DNA of 64,000 nucleotides from Litchfieldia alkalitelluris (GCF_002153425.1 NZ_KZ119600.1:1029714-1093713), one strand, 5' to 3'; numbered from the stretch's first letter, positions 9,072-18,317 are shown. A program made the numbers and translations. The notes: a model not told the origin generated them from the sequence alone.

Positions 9072-9374
9072 TAGGAGGAGAGAGGTCTAGTGTTACTGGG
9101 CCCTCCTTTTTTTTGCAAATGTAAACCTCTACCAAAGATTAACTTGAAATATTTTTACAATCCTAGGTTAAAACGAACAGTTCTCCCCACAAGATGTGAT
9201 AAAATAAATAGTTGGTAAACGGTGATACTGTAAGAAATGATTATTTTAGATACATATTTGTTCATATTTTGTTCATTTATAAATGCTAAGATAAACAACG
9301 TTAAATTTTTCAAATGCTTGGTGATAATAATTTCAAATAAAAAATATATTCAAGTAGTAAGTGGGGGGAAAAGA
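9072..9374 (+). terminator. Terminator of the TRAP operon and AT-rich leader of the RND operon
   Basis: AGGAGG (9073-9078) pairs with CCTCCT (9102-9107), followed by eight T residues, ending dctM transcription. The remaining 260 bases are very AT-rich and contain a TTTGTTCAT direct repeat near 9258-9280. No riboswitch or small gene is evident, and the promoter of the following genes must lie here. Confidence 0.65.
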
Positions 9375-10739
9375 ATGAAGATTAACGGAAAGAAATCAAT
9401 GTTGGGTTTAGTGATGCTACTATTAACCGTTCTTATAATTGGTTGTAATAATGAAACGGACGCATCAGGCGAAGAAAGTAACGCAAATGAGAACGAAGAT
9501 CCTACTTTTCCAGTAGAGGTGAATGAAGTTCATACAGGTGTATTAACAAGTGAACTTAACGTATCAGGGAATATTATGGCAGCAAAGCATATGCCCGTTA
9601 TAGCATTTATGAACGCGGAAGTAGTTGCTGTACATGTGGAAAACGGTGATACGGTAGAAAAAGGCGATGTATTAATTGAATTGGATGCAACAGATATGGA
9701 ATTAAACCTTGCCCAAGCCCAAGCGGGGTTAGACGCAGCTAAAGCGAATTTACAAAGTGCAGAATCTATGAGAGACCAGGGCATTAAGCAGGCAGAAATG
9801 CAGTTGAATCAAGCTAGAGATATGTACGATATGGTCAAAGAAGCAAGGGAAAAGGCAGAAAGTATTTCCACCAATAACAGTCAATCATCAGCGGATAGGG
9901 AAAAGGGAGAGGAGGGTCTTGATTTTGATATAAGTGCTATAACAGAAGAGATGGAGGCCCTCATGGAAAATCTTCTTGTTAGTAGTACCGCTCCTTCTGA
10001 GGCAGATGAAAGACAAGCAAGGACAGCGGTTCGACAAGCTGAAATGGGACTAGAACAGGCCAAAGGTAGTGACCAAATTAAAGCAGCTGAGGCATCTGTT
10101 AGACAGGCTGAGATCTCCGTTGAGATGGCCAAGAACCAGCAGTCGAATGCAGTAGTTACGGCACCAATGTCAGGACAGATTACTAATTTTAATGTGGTTG
10201 AAGGGGAATTAGTATCTCCTCAAGCACCTATCATGCAGTTAGTACAAATGGATGAGCCAGTTGTGAACATTAGCGTAAATGAATCCTTATTACCTAATAT
10301 TGAAGTGGGTCAAGAGGTTACGGTTGAAGTACCAACATTCAATCAAAGGTATGAAGGAGTGATCAAGCATATTGGCATTATGCCTGGAGAGCAATCTCGT
10401 GCTTATCCAGTAGAGGTTAGTATTTCAGAACCAGAAGATAATTTAAGAGTTGGTATGCATGCTAAAGTAATGATTCATACAGGGAAATCAGCGGAAGAAG
10501 TACTTGTACCGATTCGGGCTGTTCTAGAAGAGAATGGTGAACGAGTTGTTTATGTGACAACAGATGGGGAGAGTGCAGAACGCCGAGTTATTTCTATTGG
10601 GAATGAATCCTCGGAATGGTATGCAGTGGAACGTGGCTTGGAAGAAGGAGAACTCATTATTGTTAACGGTAATCATCAACTATTTGACGGAGCACTGATC
10701 AATGTTAGAAACGGAGATCAATTTAACTTGGGCGAGTAA
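9375..10739 (+). CDS. RND efflux adaptor (membrane fusion protein), lipoprotein
   Basis: 454 residues from the ATG at 9375 behind GGGGGGAAAAG; the longer open frame lacks a ribosome site. Signal peptide with lipobox LIIGC. The order is that of HlyD/AcrA adaptors: first lipoyl half (NGDTVEKGDVLIELD, about residues 80-97), an Ala/Gln-rich coiled-coil hairpin (about 100-255), second lipoyl half (APMSGQITNFNVVEGELV), beta-barrel and membrane-proximal domain ending in GLEEGELIIVNGNHQL. In Gram-positives it would sit on the outer leaflet and assist the permease encoded 48 bases downstream. Confidence 0.9.
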   Translation: MKINGKKSMLGLVMLLLTVLIIGCNNETDASGEESNANENEDPTFPVEVNEVHTGVLTSELNVSGNIMAAKHMPVIAFMNAEVVAVHVENGDTVEKGDVLIELDATDMELNLAQAQAGLDAAKANLQSAESMRDQGIKQAEMQLNQARDMYDMVKEAREKAESISTNNSQSSADREKGEEGLDFDISAITEEMEALMENLLVSSTAPSEADERQARTAVRQAEMGLEQAKGSDQIKAAEASVRQAEISVEMAKNQQSNAVVTAPMSGQITNFNVVEGELVSPQAPIMQLVQMDEPVVNISVNESLLPNIEVGQEVTVEVPTFNQRYEGVIKHIGIMPGEQSRAYPVEVSISEPEDNLRVGMHAKVMIHTGKSAEEVLVPIRAVLEENGERVVYVTTDGESAERRVISIGNESSEWYAVERGLEEGELIIVNGNHQLFDGALINVRNGDQFNLGE

Positions 10740-10787
10740 AAATTGAAGTAGTTCAAGCAACTGAAGCATTAATACGGAGGTACAAAA

Positions 10788-13700
10788 ATGAAACTCATTA
10801 AAGAATCAGTGATGCGGCCAGTTGGCGTGATCATTATTGCTCTCGTCATGATAATTTTAGGTGGCGTATCTTTATCTGGATTAAAGGTGGACTTAATGCC
10901 TGATTTAGAATTACCTATAGCCGCTGTATCAACACCATATCCTGGAGCTGCACCACAGGAGGTTGAGAATCTCGTTACAAGGCCTTTAGAAGGTGTTTTA
11001 ACTGCTACAGAAGGACTTTCTACTATTCAGTCCATTTCAACTCAAAATCAATCAGTAATTATATTGATGTATGATTTTAATACGGATTTGGACTCAGTGA
11101 TGCTGGATTTGCGCGATAGGATTGATATGGTACGACCTACTCTTCCAGACGGGGCGGATGCGCCAAGTGTGATGAGATTTGATCCTAACCAAATGCCAAT
11201 TATGCAGGTTGGTATTTCAGCAGAAATGGACTTATCTAGGTTAACATACATTGCTGAAGAAAACATCGTTCCACAGATTGAACGGATACCAGGTGTTGCT
11301 TCAGTAGGATTAACAGGTGGACAAGAACGTGAAATTTTAGTTGAACCTAACTTATCTGAGTTACAGAGATATGGACTTTCTATTTCCCAGCTAGCTCAAA
11401 TGATTGGTGGAGAAAATAGAAGTATACCTGCTGGTGAAATCAAACGTGCTGGCCAGGAGATGTCCCTTCGTATTTTGGGTGAATTTCAGTCTGTTGCGGA
11501 AATTGAAAATATAAATATTCCACTACAAACAGGGGAAATATTAAAGCTTTCTGATGTAGCAGAAGTGAAGGACACGTTTGTAGAGATGAATTCCTTTGCC
11601 TATGTGAACGGGGAGCCTACATTAAGTATGGACATCTCTAAACAGGCAGATGCAAATACGGTAGAGGTATCTGCAGCGGTCTCAGATGAATTAGATAAGA
11701 TTCAAAGTGAAATATCTCAAAATGTTACACTCACTAAAATTATGGATTCAGCTGAGTTTATTAATGATTCCATCAAAAGTGTTGCATTGAACATGCTTCT
11801 TGGGGGAGCGATGGCGATATTTGTTCTCCTACTTTTCTTACGTAGTTTTAGAAGTACATTAATTATTGGATTAGCAATACCTATTGCTGTTATATCAGCA
11901 TTTACACTCCTTTATTTTGCAGGAGAGACTGTGAATATTATTACACTTGGAGGACTAGCGTTAGGAATTGGTCTCTTGGTGGATAGCTCCATCGTTATTT
12001 TAGAAAACATCTATAAATTCCGAGAACAGGGCTATAGTCGAATAGATTCAGCGATTAAAGGGGCATCGGAAGTATCGTCTGCCGTTATTGCGGCTACTCT
12101 AACTAGTTTAGTTGTATTCGTTCCGATTGTATTTACTTCTGGTATTGCTGCAGAGTTATTTATTCCTCTTGCATTAACGGTAGGTTTTACGCTTGTTGCT
12201 GCCCTAGTTGTGGCATTAACTTTAGTACCTATGCTAGCAAGACTTTTACTACCTGAGCTGAAAGATAAGGAAGAATCTAGAGGCTTACGAAAAATCGGCG
12301 ACAAAATTGGAAATGGTCTTGATAGCTTAAATCGTGGCTATCGACGAGTTCTAAAATGGTCCATTAATCATAAGAAGACCATTGTTTTCGGAACGCTGCT
12401 TTTATTAGTTGCCAGCCTTGGAACGGTGCGCTTTGTTGGAGTAGAATTCATCCCTTCCTTTGATCAGGGAGAAATTGCAGCCAGCTTTGAAGCGCCTTCA
12501 GGAACAAGTTTTGAAGAAACAAGGGAATCATTAAGCAAAGTGGAAGAGTTTCTCCTTGAAACAGGAGCTACGGAAGTGGTAAATACTTCTATTGGTGGCG
12601 GCGGTATGATGGGTATGGGTGGTCCTGCTGATACGAATTCAGGGGATATTTATGTACGCATGCTCCCATCAAATGAAAGGGACATTACATCAAATCAGCT
12701 TATAAATGACTTAACAGAATTCGGGGAAACATTACCAGATTTTGATATAGATGTATGGGCATTTGAAAGTGACGGAATGGGTGGTAATCCCATCGATATT
12801 GAGGTAAGAGGGGACGATTTTGAAACCTTAAACCTTATTGCTGATGATATTAGAGATATTATTAGTGAAGTACCTGGTACGGCAAATGTAACCCATTCTA
12901 TGGGCGAAACAAGACCCGAAATGCAGCTTCATATAGACCGTGACTTAGCATTGCAGTATGGATTAACTTATGCAGGAATCATGGACACGGTAAGAAGTAG
13001 TGTGAGTGGGCAAGTTGCCTCACTTATGCGTACAGAAGGACAGGAAGTGAGCATTACTGTTATTTTGCCTAGGGAATATCGGGAAAATTATAACCAATTA
13101 CAGAATCTCCCACTAATGACCCAAACTGGTGATACTGTACTATTATCTTCAGTAGCGGAGTTTGTTCAAGCGGAAGGACCGAATACGATTAACCGCCAGG
13201 ATCAAAGCCGAGGGGTTTCTATAACTGGGGATATTATGGAACGAGATTTAGGTAGTGTGATAGCTGATATTGAAGCTGAACTTGATCAATATGTCTTCCC
13301 AGAAGGATATGATTTCAACACTGGTGGAGAATATGAGCAGATGATGGATACCTTTAGTGATCTAGCTCTTGCCTTAGGTTTAGCTATTTTCCTTGTATAT
13401 GCAGTCATGGCCTTCCAGTTTGAAAAAGTCCTTTATCCATTTATCGTGATGTTTAGTTTACCAGCTACATTTATTGGTATTATGGCAGGATTCCTCATTA
13501 CAGGGAGACCATTAAGCGCACCAGCTTTCATTGGTATAATCATGCTTGCTGGTATAGTTGTTAACAACGCCATCGTATTGGTGGACTATATTAATAAATT
13601 GCGAGATCGTGGCTTATCCCGTGACGAGGCGATTTTAGAAGCAGGACCAGTGAGGTTACGTCCTATTTTAATGACGATGCTTACGACCGTATTGGCTATG

Positions 13701-13931
13701 ACACCTCTTGCGATTGGTATAGGAGAGGGAGCAGAGCTACAAGCACCAATGGCTACAGTTGTGGTATTTGGTCTAGCCTTCTCAACTGTCATAACACTTG
13801 TACTGGTTCCAGTTGTTTATATTTACACGGATCAATTTACAGAGTGGTGGAAAGGTTTATTCAATCGCGATGGTCGTGGAAAAAATAAAGAAGATGATAA
13901 TAAATTGATCGAGGATCCAGAAGAAAGTTAA
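10788..13931 (+). CDS. RND-family efflux permease, SwrC/AcrB type
   Basis: 1047 residues, the normal length for hydrophobe/amphiphile exporters. One helix at the N-terminus, a large outer loop beginning PDLELPIAAVSTPYPGAAPQEVE, then five helices, a second outer loop and six helices. The proton-relay helix reads GLALGIGLLVDSSIVILEN, with one Asp where AcrB has two. The family is that of B. subtilis SwrC (YerP), which exports surfactin; the neighbouring lipoprotein adaptor supports a complete exporter. Substrate here is unknown. A strong terminator follows. Confidence 0.9.
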   Translation: MKLIKESVMRPVGVIIIALVMIILGGVSLSGLKVDLMPDLELPIAAVSTPYPGAAPQEVENLVTRPLEGVLTATEGLSTIQSISTQNQSVIILMYDFNTDLDSVMLDLRDRIDMVRPTLPDGADAPSVMRFDPNQMPIMQVGISAEMDLSRLTYIAEENIVPQIERIPGVASVGLTGGQEREILVEPNLSELQRYGLSISQLAQMIGGENRSIPAGEIKRAGQEMSLRILGEFQSVAEIENINIPLQTGEILKLSDVAEVKDTFVEMNSFAYVNGEPTLSMDISKQADANTVEVSAAVSDELDKIQSEISQNVTLTKIMDSAEFINDSIKSVALNMLLGGAMAIFVLLLFLRSFRSTLIIGLAIPIAVISAFTLLYFAGETVNIITLGGLALGIGLLVDSSIVILENIYKFREQGYSRIDSAIKGASEVSSAVIAATLTSLVVFVPIVFTSGIAAELFIPLALTVGFTLVAALVVALTLVPMLARLLLPELKDKEESRGLRKIGDKIGNGLDSLNRGYRRVLKWSINHKKTIVFGTLLLLVASLGTVRFVGVEFIPSFDQGEIAASFEAPSGTSFEETRESLSKVEEFLLETGATEVVNTSIGGGGMMGMGGPADTNSGDIYVRMLPSNERDITSNQLINDLTEFGETLPDFDIDVWAFESDGMGGNPIDIEVRGDDFETLNLIADDIRDIISEVPGTANVTHSMGETRPEMQLHIDRDLALQYGLTYAGIMDTVRSSVSGQVASLMRTEGQEVSITVILPREYRENYNQLQNLPLMTQTGDTVLLSSVAEFVQAEGPNTINRQDQSRGVSITGDIMERDLGSVIADIEAELDQYVFPEGYDFNTGGEYEQMMDTFSDLALALGLAIFLVYAVMAFQFEKVLYPFIVMFSLPATFIGIMAGFLITGRPLSAPAFIGIIMLAGIVVNNAIVLVDYINKLRDRGLSRDEAILEAGPVRLRPILMTMLTTVLAMTPLAIGIGEGAELQAPMATVVVFGLAFSTVITLVLVPVVYIYTDQFTEWWKGLFNRDGRGKNKEDDNKLIEDPEES

Positions 13932-13961
13932 TGAAGTGAATACTGAATAAATGATGAAAAG

Positions 13962-14020
13962 GAAGAGGCTGTCCCTAAAGGTCATAGATAATGACTTTAG
14001 AGGGAAAGCCTCTTTTTTTT
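13962..14020 (+). terminator. Strong intrinsic terminator after the RND operon
   Basis: AGAGGCTGTCCCTAAAGGTCAT pairs, with small mismatches, with ATGACTTTAGAGGGAAAGCCTCT, and eight or more T residues follow. Confidence 0.9.
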
Positions 14021-14036
14021 GATTTTTCGCAATGGT

Positions 14037-14253
14037 TTCGGGTAATTGAACACGATTTATTTTACCTTTACCGTGGTCCGTCATCGACTTCGAGTAATTA
14101 AAACTTAGTTTATCTTACCTTTACGGTGTTCCGTTATCGGCTTCGGGGAAATAAATGCGATTTATTTTACCTTTACAAGGATCGCTCAATCGCTTCGGGG
14201 TTCTAATTCTTATTAATACTTCCCGAAGCCACTCGCACTTGAGCGTCTTGGGT
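14037..14253 (-). repeat. 52-bp-period tandem repeat, class B (inverted copies) plus one class-A-like unit
   Basis: TTCGGG/TTCGAG landmarks recur at 14037, 14089, 14142 and 14194, a spacing of 52-53 bp. Each unit carries an A/T-rich half with ATTTATTTTACCTTTAC. Read on the minus strand these match the class B units at 63752-64000 (GCCCGAA...GTAAAGGTAAAATAAA). The last unit, from about 14219, has CTTCCCGAAGCC and resembles class A. The units are degenerate, so this array is older or no longer homogenised. Confidence 0.8.
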
Positions 14254-14572
14254 TCTATATAAATCAAAGTATCTTCAAAGAAAAAAGAGTGCCTTAATTT
14301 TTATTTAAGTAGTTCCGTTCGTGAGGAGAAAAATACAAATATAACCTTAATTCCTAGTCCAAATAGATAGCTAATTATACTAGGAGTTTTTATTGATATA
14401 ACAAGGTATTCCCTTAATTTAGTCTCTAATTGAACTCCAAATATCGCACTAAAAAACAACAGACTATTACTCATTATTCAATAATTATTTTGTATGTTAA
14501 AGTAACTACTATTTGCCTATCTAAAATAGAGTTGAATTAGGTTGAACTTGAGTAACCAGAAATGAGTTGCGT

Positions 14573-14770
14573 AAATAAGTGGAGAAATTCCGCTTATTTA
14601 TAAATTAGCAACAAAAATCACTGGAATAGAAGGAGAAATTCCGGCTATTTATTAAAAAGTGGTGAAAATAAGCCATTTTACTTTGCTTAAAGGGAAAAAC
14701 TCCGTTTATTTAACAAGAACCAAACGCAATCCTGGAGCATAAGCGGAAATACTCCGCTTATTTCAAAATT
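14573..14770. repeat. 52-bp-period repeat, class C, with dyads
   Basis: Four degenerate units share the core (T/C)TCCG(C/G)(C/T)TATTT at 14588, 14639, 14700 and 14752, giving spacings of 51, 61 and 52. The first and last units are clear hairpins: AAATAAGTGGA/TCCGCTTATTT and ATAAGCGGA/TCCGCTTAT, each with a five-base loop. No start codon or conserved frame runs through them. Confidence 0.65.
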
Positions 14771-14862
14771 TCACTACCACCCCTCAATAAATCATCCTCC
14801 CACCACCGCAATATTAAAATGAGGGAGTTTAAGAACATTTTTCATAGTATTAATCTATAATA

Positions 14863-14903
14863 AAAACCGAGACAATTTCACATAGTGAAAAGGTCTCGGT
14901 TTT
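14863..14903. terminator. Symmetrical terminator-like hairpin
   Basis: AAAACCGAGAC and GTCTCGGTTTT form an 11-bp stem extended by TTTCAC/GTGAAA. A/T runs flank both sides, so it could terminate on either strand. It lies near the right end of the inverted-repeat element. Confidence 0.6.
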
Positions 14904-15010
14904 GCTGTACCATTTTTAGTTTTCTCCATCTAAACGGAACTACTTAAATTTTTTATTAGGGCACTCTCTTTCTCCTCGAATATGAGCGTTTATCTCTTGG
15001 TCCTTCATAC

Positions 15011-15304
15011 TTAAATGGAAAGGCTGATTTCTCCATCCTCACTTATTTCAACTGTACTGTAGCTTTCAAATGTTTCTGGATTTGTAATTTCATGCTCCCC
15101 TAGCCTACCAAAGCTGTCCATATACTGTTGATACGCCTCAACGTCCTTAATAATGTGATAATAATACACTTTTTTCCCACCAGTTTCATCGGTACTTTTT
15201 AAGGAAAAACAATCATGGAATTGCTCTTTAAACCACTCTCTTGCCTGATCGTGATTTTCAAAATCAGGCATATCAGTACTGATTTCTGTAAGGTTAAACT
15301 TCAT
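15011..15304 (-). CDS. Conserved-looking small protein of unknown function
   Basis: 97 residues from the ATG at 15304, 9 bases after GAGGAG; an in-frame GTG at 15313 overlaps the ribosome site. Acidic and soluble, with no signal peptide or membrane helix. It looks like a compact alpha/beta protein (MPDFENHDQAREWFKEQF, then KKVYYYHIIKDVEAYQQYM, then a C-terminal ESYSTVEISEDGEI strand). I do not recognise the family. It stands alone between the repeat region and the divergent PadR operon. Confidence 0.6.
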   Translation of the reverse strand: MKFNLTEISTDMPDFENHDQAREWFKEQFHDCFSLKSTDETGGKKVYYYHIIKDVEAYQQYMDSFGRLGEHEITNPETFESYSTVEISEDGEISLSI

Positions 15305-15399
15305 TGTAACCACTCCTCAGTCAATACTATTTTCTAAACCTATGATGTCCTGAAATATGTCTGTCAATCCATAAAATGTAACAAATATGTAAATTATAA

Positions 15400-15475
15400 A
15401 ACAGTACCTTGTAATGAACAATAGTATATGGTAAACTTTTACTGTAGAAATAAACATAACTAGGTACTGTTCATT
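15400..15475. promoter_or_regulatory. Inverted-repeat operator region of the first PadR operon
   Basis: AACAGTACCT (15400-15409) is repeated inverted as AGGTACTGTT (15462-15471), and AATGAACA (15413-15420) as TGTTCATT (15468-15475). PadR regulators usually repress their own promoter through such dyads, so these are candidate operator halves bracketing the promoter. Confidence 0.5.
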
Positions 15476-15518
15476 ATATAGTAGTGGGTGTTAGGGTATT
15501 TTGGGAGGTGTTAACAAG

Positions 15519-15842
15519 GTGAATATTCAATTTAAAAAAGGAGTTTTAGAGCTTTGTGTACTCGTATTATTAAATAAAAAGGACCACTATGGCTACGAGT
15601 TAGTACAAAAAATATCAGAAAAATTTGCTATTTCAGAAGGGTCTGTCTATCCATTGTTACGCAGATTAACAAAGGAGGGTTACTTTACAACTTATTTAAA
15701 GGAGTCGATTGAAGGACCGTCACGTAAATATTATCACTTAACACCTGAGGGGAAAGTCTATCTTGAAAAGTTGTATCAGGAGTGGAAAGATTTTTCTATT
15801 GGGGTAAATCAATTGATTAAAGAAGGTGTTGAAAATGACTAG
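15519..15842 (+). CDS. PadR-family transcriptional regulator (module 1)
   Basis: 107 residues. The winged-helix PadR pattern is clear: [21 protein letters not shown], the recognition segment [17 protein letters not shown] and wing [13 protein letters not shown]. The GTG at 15519 lies 10 bases after GGGAGG; a TTG at 15501 is upstream of that site and unlikely. It overlaps the next gene by 8 bases. The order PadR, DUF1700, DUF4097 is a recurrent Firmicutes arrangement linked to envelope stress, and this protein probably represses its own operon. Confidence 0.9.
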   Translation: MNIQFKKGVLELCVLVLLNKKDHYGYELVQKISEKFAISEGSVYPLLRRLTKEGYFTTYLKESIEGPSRKYYHLTPEGKVYLEKLYQEWKDFSIGVNQLIKEGVEND

Positions 15843-16395
15843 ACAACAGTTTTTAGAAGAATTAAGGGAAGTTTTGTCTATGCTTCCCAACAAAGAACGT
15901 GAAGAAATCATGGCTGACTTTGAGGAGCATTTTGAAAATGGACTAGAAGCTGGGAAAAGGGAAGATGAAATATGTGAAGCACTTGGAAAGCCTCAGCAGA
16001 TTGGGAAGGAACTTGCTGCGAGTTATCATCTTGAAAGGGCGGAAACAACCGTTTCGCCAGGAAACATTTTCCGAGCTGTTTGGGCAATTATAGGACTTGG
16101 ATTTTTCAATTTAGTCATAGTTCTTGGACCTTTTATTGCTGTATTAGGAATCATTTTTGCTGGTTGGGTGACAGGATTAGCCTTCACAGTATCGCCAGTG
16201 TTACTAATTTTTAACTATATTATATCACCTGATGCATTTCTTCTATTTGAGTTTTTCTTTTCGTTGATTCTGAGCGGAGTTGGTATTTTCCTTTCTATTG
16301 CGATGTATTTCGTAACACGTTTTATAATTAATGGATTTATCAAATATTTATCTTACAATATGCGTCTAGTAAAAGGAGGTTTCAAGAATGCATAG
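15835..16395 (+). CDS. DUF1700 membrane protein (module 1)
   Basis: 186 residues. The N-terminal helical domain (about 1-75) has the DUF1700 pattern [47 protein letters not shown]. About four membrane helices follow. The ATG at 15835 lies inside padR behind AGAAGG. It also overlaps the next gene by 8 bases. Function is unknown; members are usually encoded with PadR and an adhesin-like DUF4097 protein, as here. Confidence 0.85.
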   Translation: MTRQQFLEELREVLSMLPNKEREEIMADFEEHFENGLEAGKREDEICEALGKPQQIGKELAASYHLERAETTVSPGNIFRAVWAIIGLGFFNLVIVLGPFIAVLGIIFAGWVTGLAFTVSPVLLIFNYIISPDAFLLFEFFFSLILSGVGIFLSIAMYFVTRFIINGFIKYLSYNMRLVKGGFKNA

Positions 16396-17233
16396 ATTCA
16401 GAATGTTGTTTATTGTAGGTGGAGTTTTGCTGGCTATTGGCCTTGTTGGTAGCTTAATGACATCTGGTTCGATGGCGACTTCTCATTCTGTTATAGAAGA
16501 GATTGTTGAACAGGAGGTAGATGACATTTATGTTTATTCCAATAATACACGGATAAACATATATCCTACTGACGAATCTACTATTAAAGTAGAATTTCAA
16601 GGAGACGTATCCAGACATCAATTAACTACGGAAGTTGAGGGAGCTTCTTTAAGTGTTCGATTAGAAGGTAAGAACCGATTGAAGTTTATTGACCTTAATT
16701 TGTTCTCTAAGCCTCAAGAATTATCGGTATTTGTTCCTGAAAGAATCTATAAGTCAGTGGAACTAGATACAAGGAATGGTAGAATTCAAGTATCAAATGT
16801 AGAAGCAGAGAACTTTCAAGTGAAGACAAATAACGGTCGCATTGAAATGAATGATATTACTAGTACGAGCATAAAGGGTTCCTCAGATAATGGAAGAATT
16901 GACCTTAGGAATGTTTCAGCTTCTAGCTTGGAAGTTCATACTCATAATGGAAGAATTGAATTGGATGGCGTACTTGGAGATATAAAGGCATCTTCAAATA
17001 ATGGTAGATTAACTTTATATACGGAGAAACTGGATAGAAACATAGAATTAGAAACACATAATGGACGAATCACAATTGAAACGGAAGAGGAACCAACCAA
17101 TGTTATATATGATGTGAAAACGAATAATGGATCAATTAGTATTATGGGAAGTAGTAATTGGGACACGTTGGTTGGGGACGGAGACCATATCGTTAAATTA
17201 ACTTCAAGAAATGGAAGTATAACTGTAGAGTAA
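16388..17233 (+). CDS. DUF4097 beta-helix protein with eight NG(R/S) repeats
   Basis: 281 residues. One N-terminal membrane helix (about 6-26) precedes an outer domain. From about residue 125 onward eight turns carry an x-N-G-(R/S)-(I/L) motif (RNGRI, NNGRI, DNGRI, HNGRI, NNGRL, HNGRI, NNGSI, RNGSI) at about 18-24-residue spacing, as in DUF4097/LiaG-like right-handed beta-helices. It should be anchored on the outer surface. As the last gene of the PadR operon it is the likely effector, but its ligand is unknown. Confidence 0.85.
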   Translation: MHRFRMLFIVGGVLLAIGLVGSLMTSGSMATSHSVIEEIVEQEVDDIYVYSNNTRINIYPTDESTIKVEFQGDVSRHQLTTEVEGASLSVRLEGKNRLKFIDLNLFSKPQELSVFVPERIYKSVELDTRNGRIQVSNVEAENFQVKTNNGRIEMNDITSTSIKGSSDNGRIDLRNVSASSLEVHTHNGRIELDGVLGDIKASSNNGRLTLYTEKLDRNIELETHNGRITIETEEEPTNVIYDVKTNNGSISIMGSSNWDTLVGDGDHIVKLTSRNGSITVE

Positions 17234-17337
17234 TATGGCGAAGTATATTTCAGAAGTAAAAAATTTGAGTTACTAAGATGTTAAAAACACTTTGTGTCCA
17301 ACCTCCTTTCTTTTTTTGGGAAAATCTATTTATTCTA

Positions 17338-17368
17338 TTGACTCTCACGTTACGTGATACTTTAAAGT
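17338..17368 (+). promoter_or_regulatory. MerR-type promoter with 19-bp spacer and central palindrome
   Basis: The -35 TTGACT (17338-17343) and -10 TAAAGT (17363-17368) are separated by 19 bp, the overlong spacing typical of MerR-activated promoters. The spacer contains the perfect palindrome TCACGTTACGTGA (17345-17357). This is what an autoregulated merR-family gene should show. Confidence 0.8.
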
Positions 17369-17391
17369 AATGAATGAGGAGGGGAAACAAG

Positions 17392-18138
17392 GTGTTAAAG
17401 GTAAAAGAGGTATCAGAACTAATTGGAATTAGTGTGCGCACACTACATCATTATGATGAGATAGGACTCCTCAGTCCCGAAAAGATGTCGGGTTCTGGGT
17501 ATCGACTATATACAGATACTGACCTGGAAATGCTGCAGCAAATATTATTTTTCAAAGAGCTAGGTTTCCCTCTTAAAAGAATCAAGGATATTATCAATCA
17601 GCCAAGTTTTAATCGAAAAGAAGCTTTGGAAACACAACGGAAAATGCTATTAGAAAAGAAAAAAAGACTAAATCAAATGCTAACTCTGATTGATAAAACC
17701 TTGAAACATGAGAAAGGAGAATTAGAATTGTCTAATAAAGAACGCTTTGAGGGCTTTGACTTTAGTAAAAACCCATATGAAGAAGAGGCGCGAGAACGGT
17801 GGGGGAATGAGGCAGTTGATAAATCTAAGAAGAAGGTTTCCAGTATGTCTACTAGTGAACAAAAGGAAATGGAAGGAAAAATGAACGCGATTTATCGTAG
17901 GCTCGCTGAACTGCGTGATTCTTCCCCAACCTCCGAAGAATCACAGGAAGCGATTAAGGAATGGTATGATTTCTTGAATAGTAATTTCGGACATCAATAT
18001 TCCTACGAGGCTTTTAAAGGCTTAGGGCAAATGTATGTAGCAGACGAGAGATTCACTAAAAATATTGACCAATTTGGTGAAGGACTTGCAAAATTTATGT
18101 CAGAAGCTATGACCGCTTTTGCTGATAAAAATAAATAA
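17392..18138 (+). CDS. MerR-family regulator with TipAS domain, Mta/TipA type
   Basis: 248 residues. The DNA-binding domain (1-70) reads [24 protein letters not shown] then [16 protein letters not shown], a coiled coil follows (about 75-110), and the C-terminal half (about 125-245) is a TipAS antibiotic-binding domain with [11 protein letters not shown] and [15 protein letters not shown]. The GTG at 17392 is preferred because GAGGAGGGG lies between it and an in-frame ATG at 17374. Such proteins (B. subtilis Mta, Streptomyces TipA) activate multidrug genes on binding hydrophobic or peptide drugs. No exporter is in its transcript, so it probably controls itself and distant targets. Confidence 0.9.
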   Translation: MLKVKEVSELIGISVRTLHHYDEIGLLSPEKMSGSGYRLYTDTDLEMLQQILFFKELGFPLKRIKDIINQPSFNRKEALETQRKMLLEKKKRLNQMLTLIDKTLKHEKGELELSNKERFEGFDFSKNPYEEEARERWGNEAVDKSKKKVSSMSTSEQKEMEGKMNAIYRRLAELRDSSPTSEESQEAIKEWYDFLNSNFGHQYSYEAFKGLGQMYVADERFTKNIDQFGEGLAKFMSEAMTAFADKNK

Positions 18139-18146
18139 TGAGTGCT

Positions 18147-18178
18147 AAGCATCCCTTACATTGAGGGGTGCTTTTTTG
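18147..18178 (+). terminator. Intrinsic terminator after the MerR gene
   Basis: AAGCATCCCT pairs with AGGGGTGCTT (one G-U), followed by TTTTTT. Confidence 0.85.
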
Positions 18179-18317
18179 TTTCAATAATCAGCTTTGAGAA
18201 CGAAAAGATGCAAAAAAAATTATACTTTTGGATACCTTACATCGATGCTGTTGTGTGGTATGTTTTATGTTGACTTCGAAGAATAATTTCCTGGATAACG
18301 AAAAGGATGGTGGCAGC

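Larger units (their letters stand above)
14286..14967. mobile_element. 682-bp non-coding segment with imperfect terminal inverted repeats
   Basis: The left end (14286-14319, AGAGTGCC...AAGTAGTTCCGTT) is repeated inverted at the right end (14933-14967, AACGGAACTACTTAAA...GGGCACTCT) with a few mismatches and indels. No transposase or other credible open frame lies between them. Inside are class C 52-bp repeats and a strong hairpin at 14863-14903. It looks like a MITE-like or decayed insertion element, but no target duplication was recognised. Confidence 0.5.
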
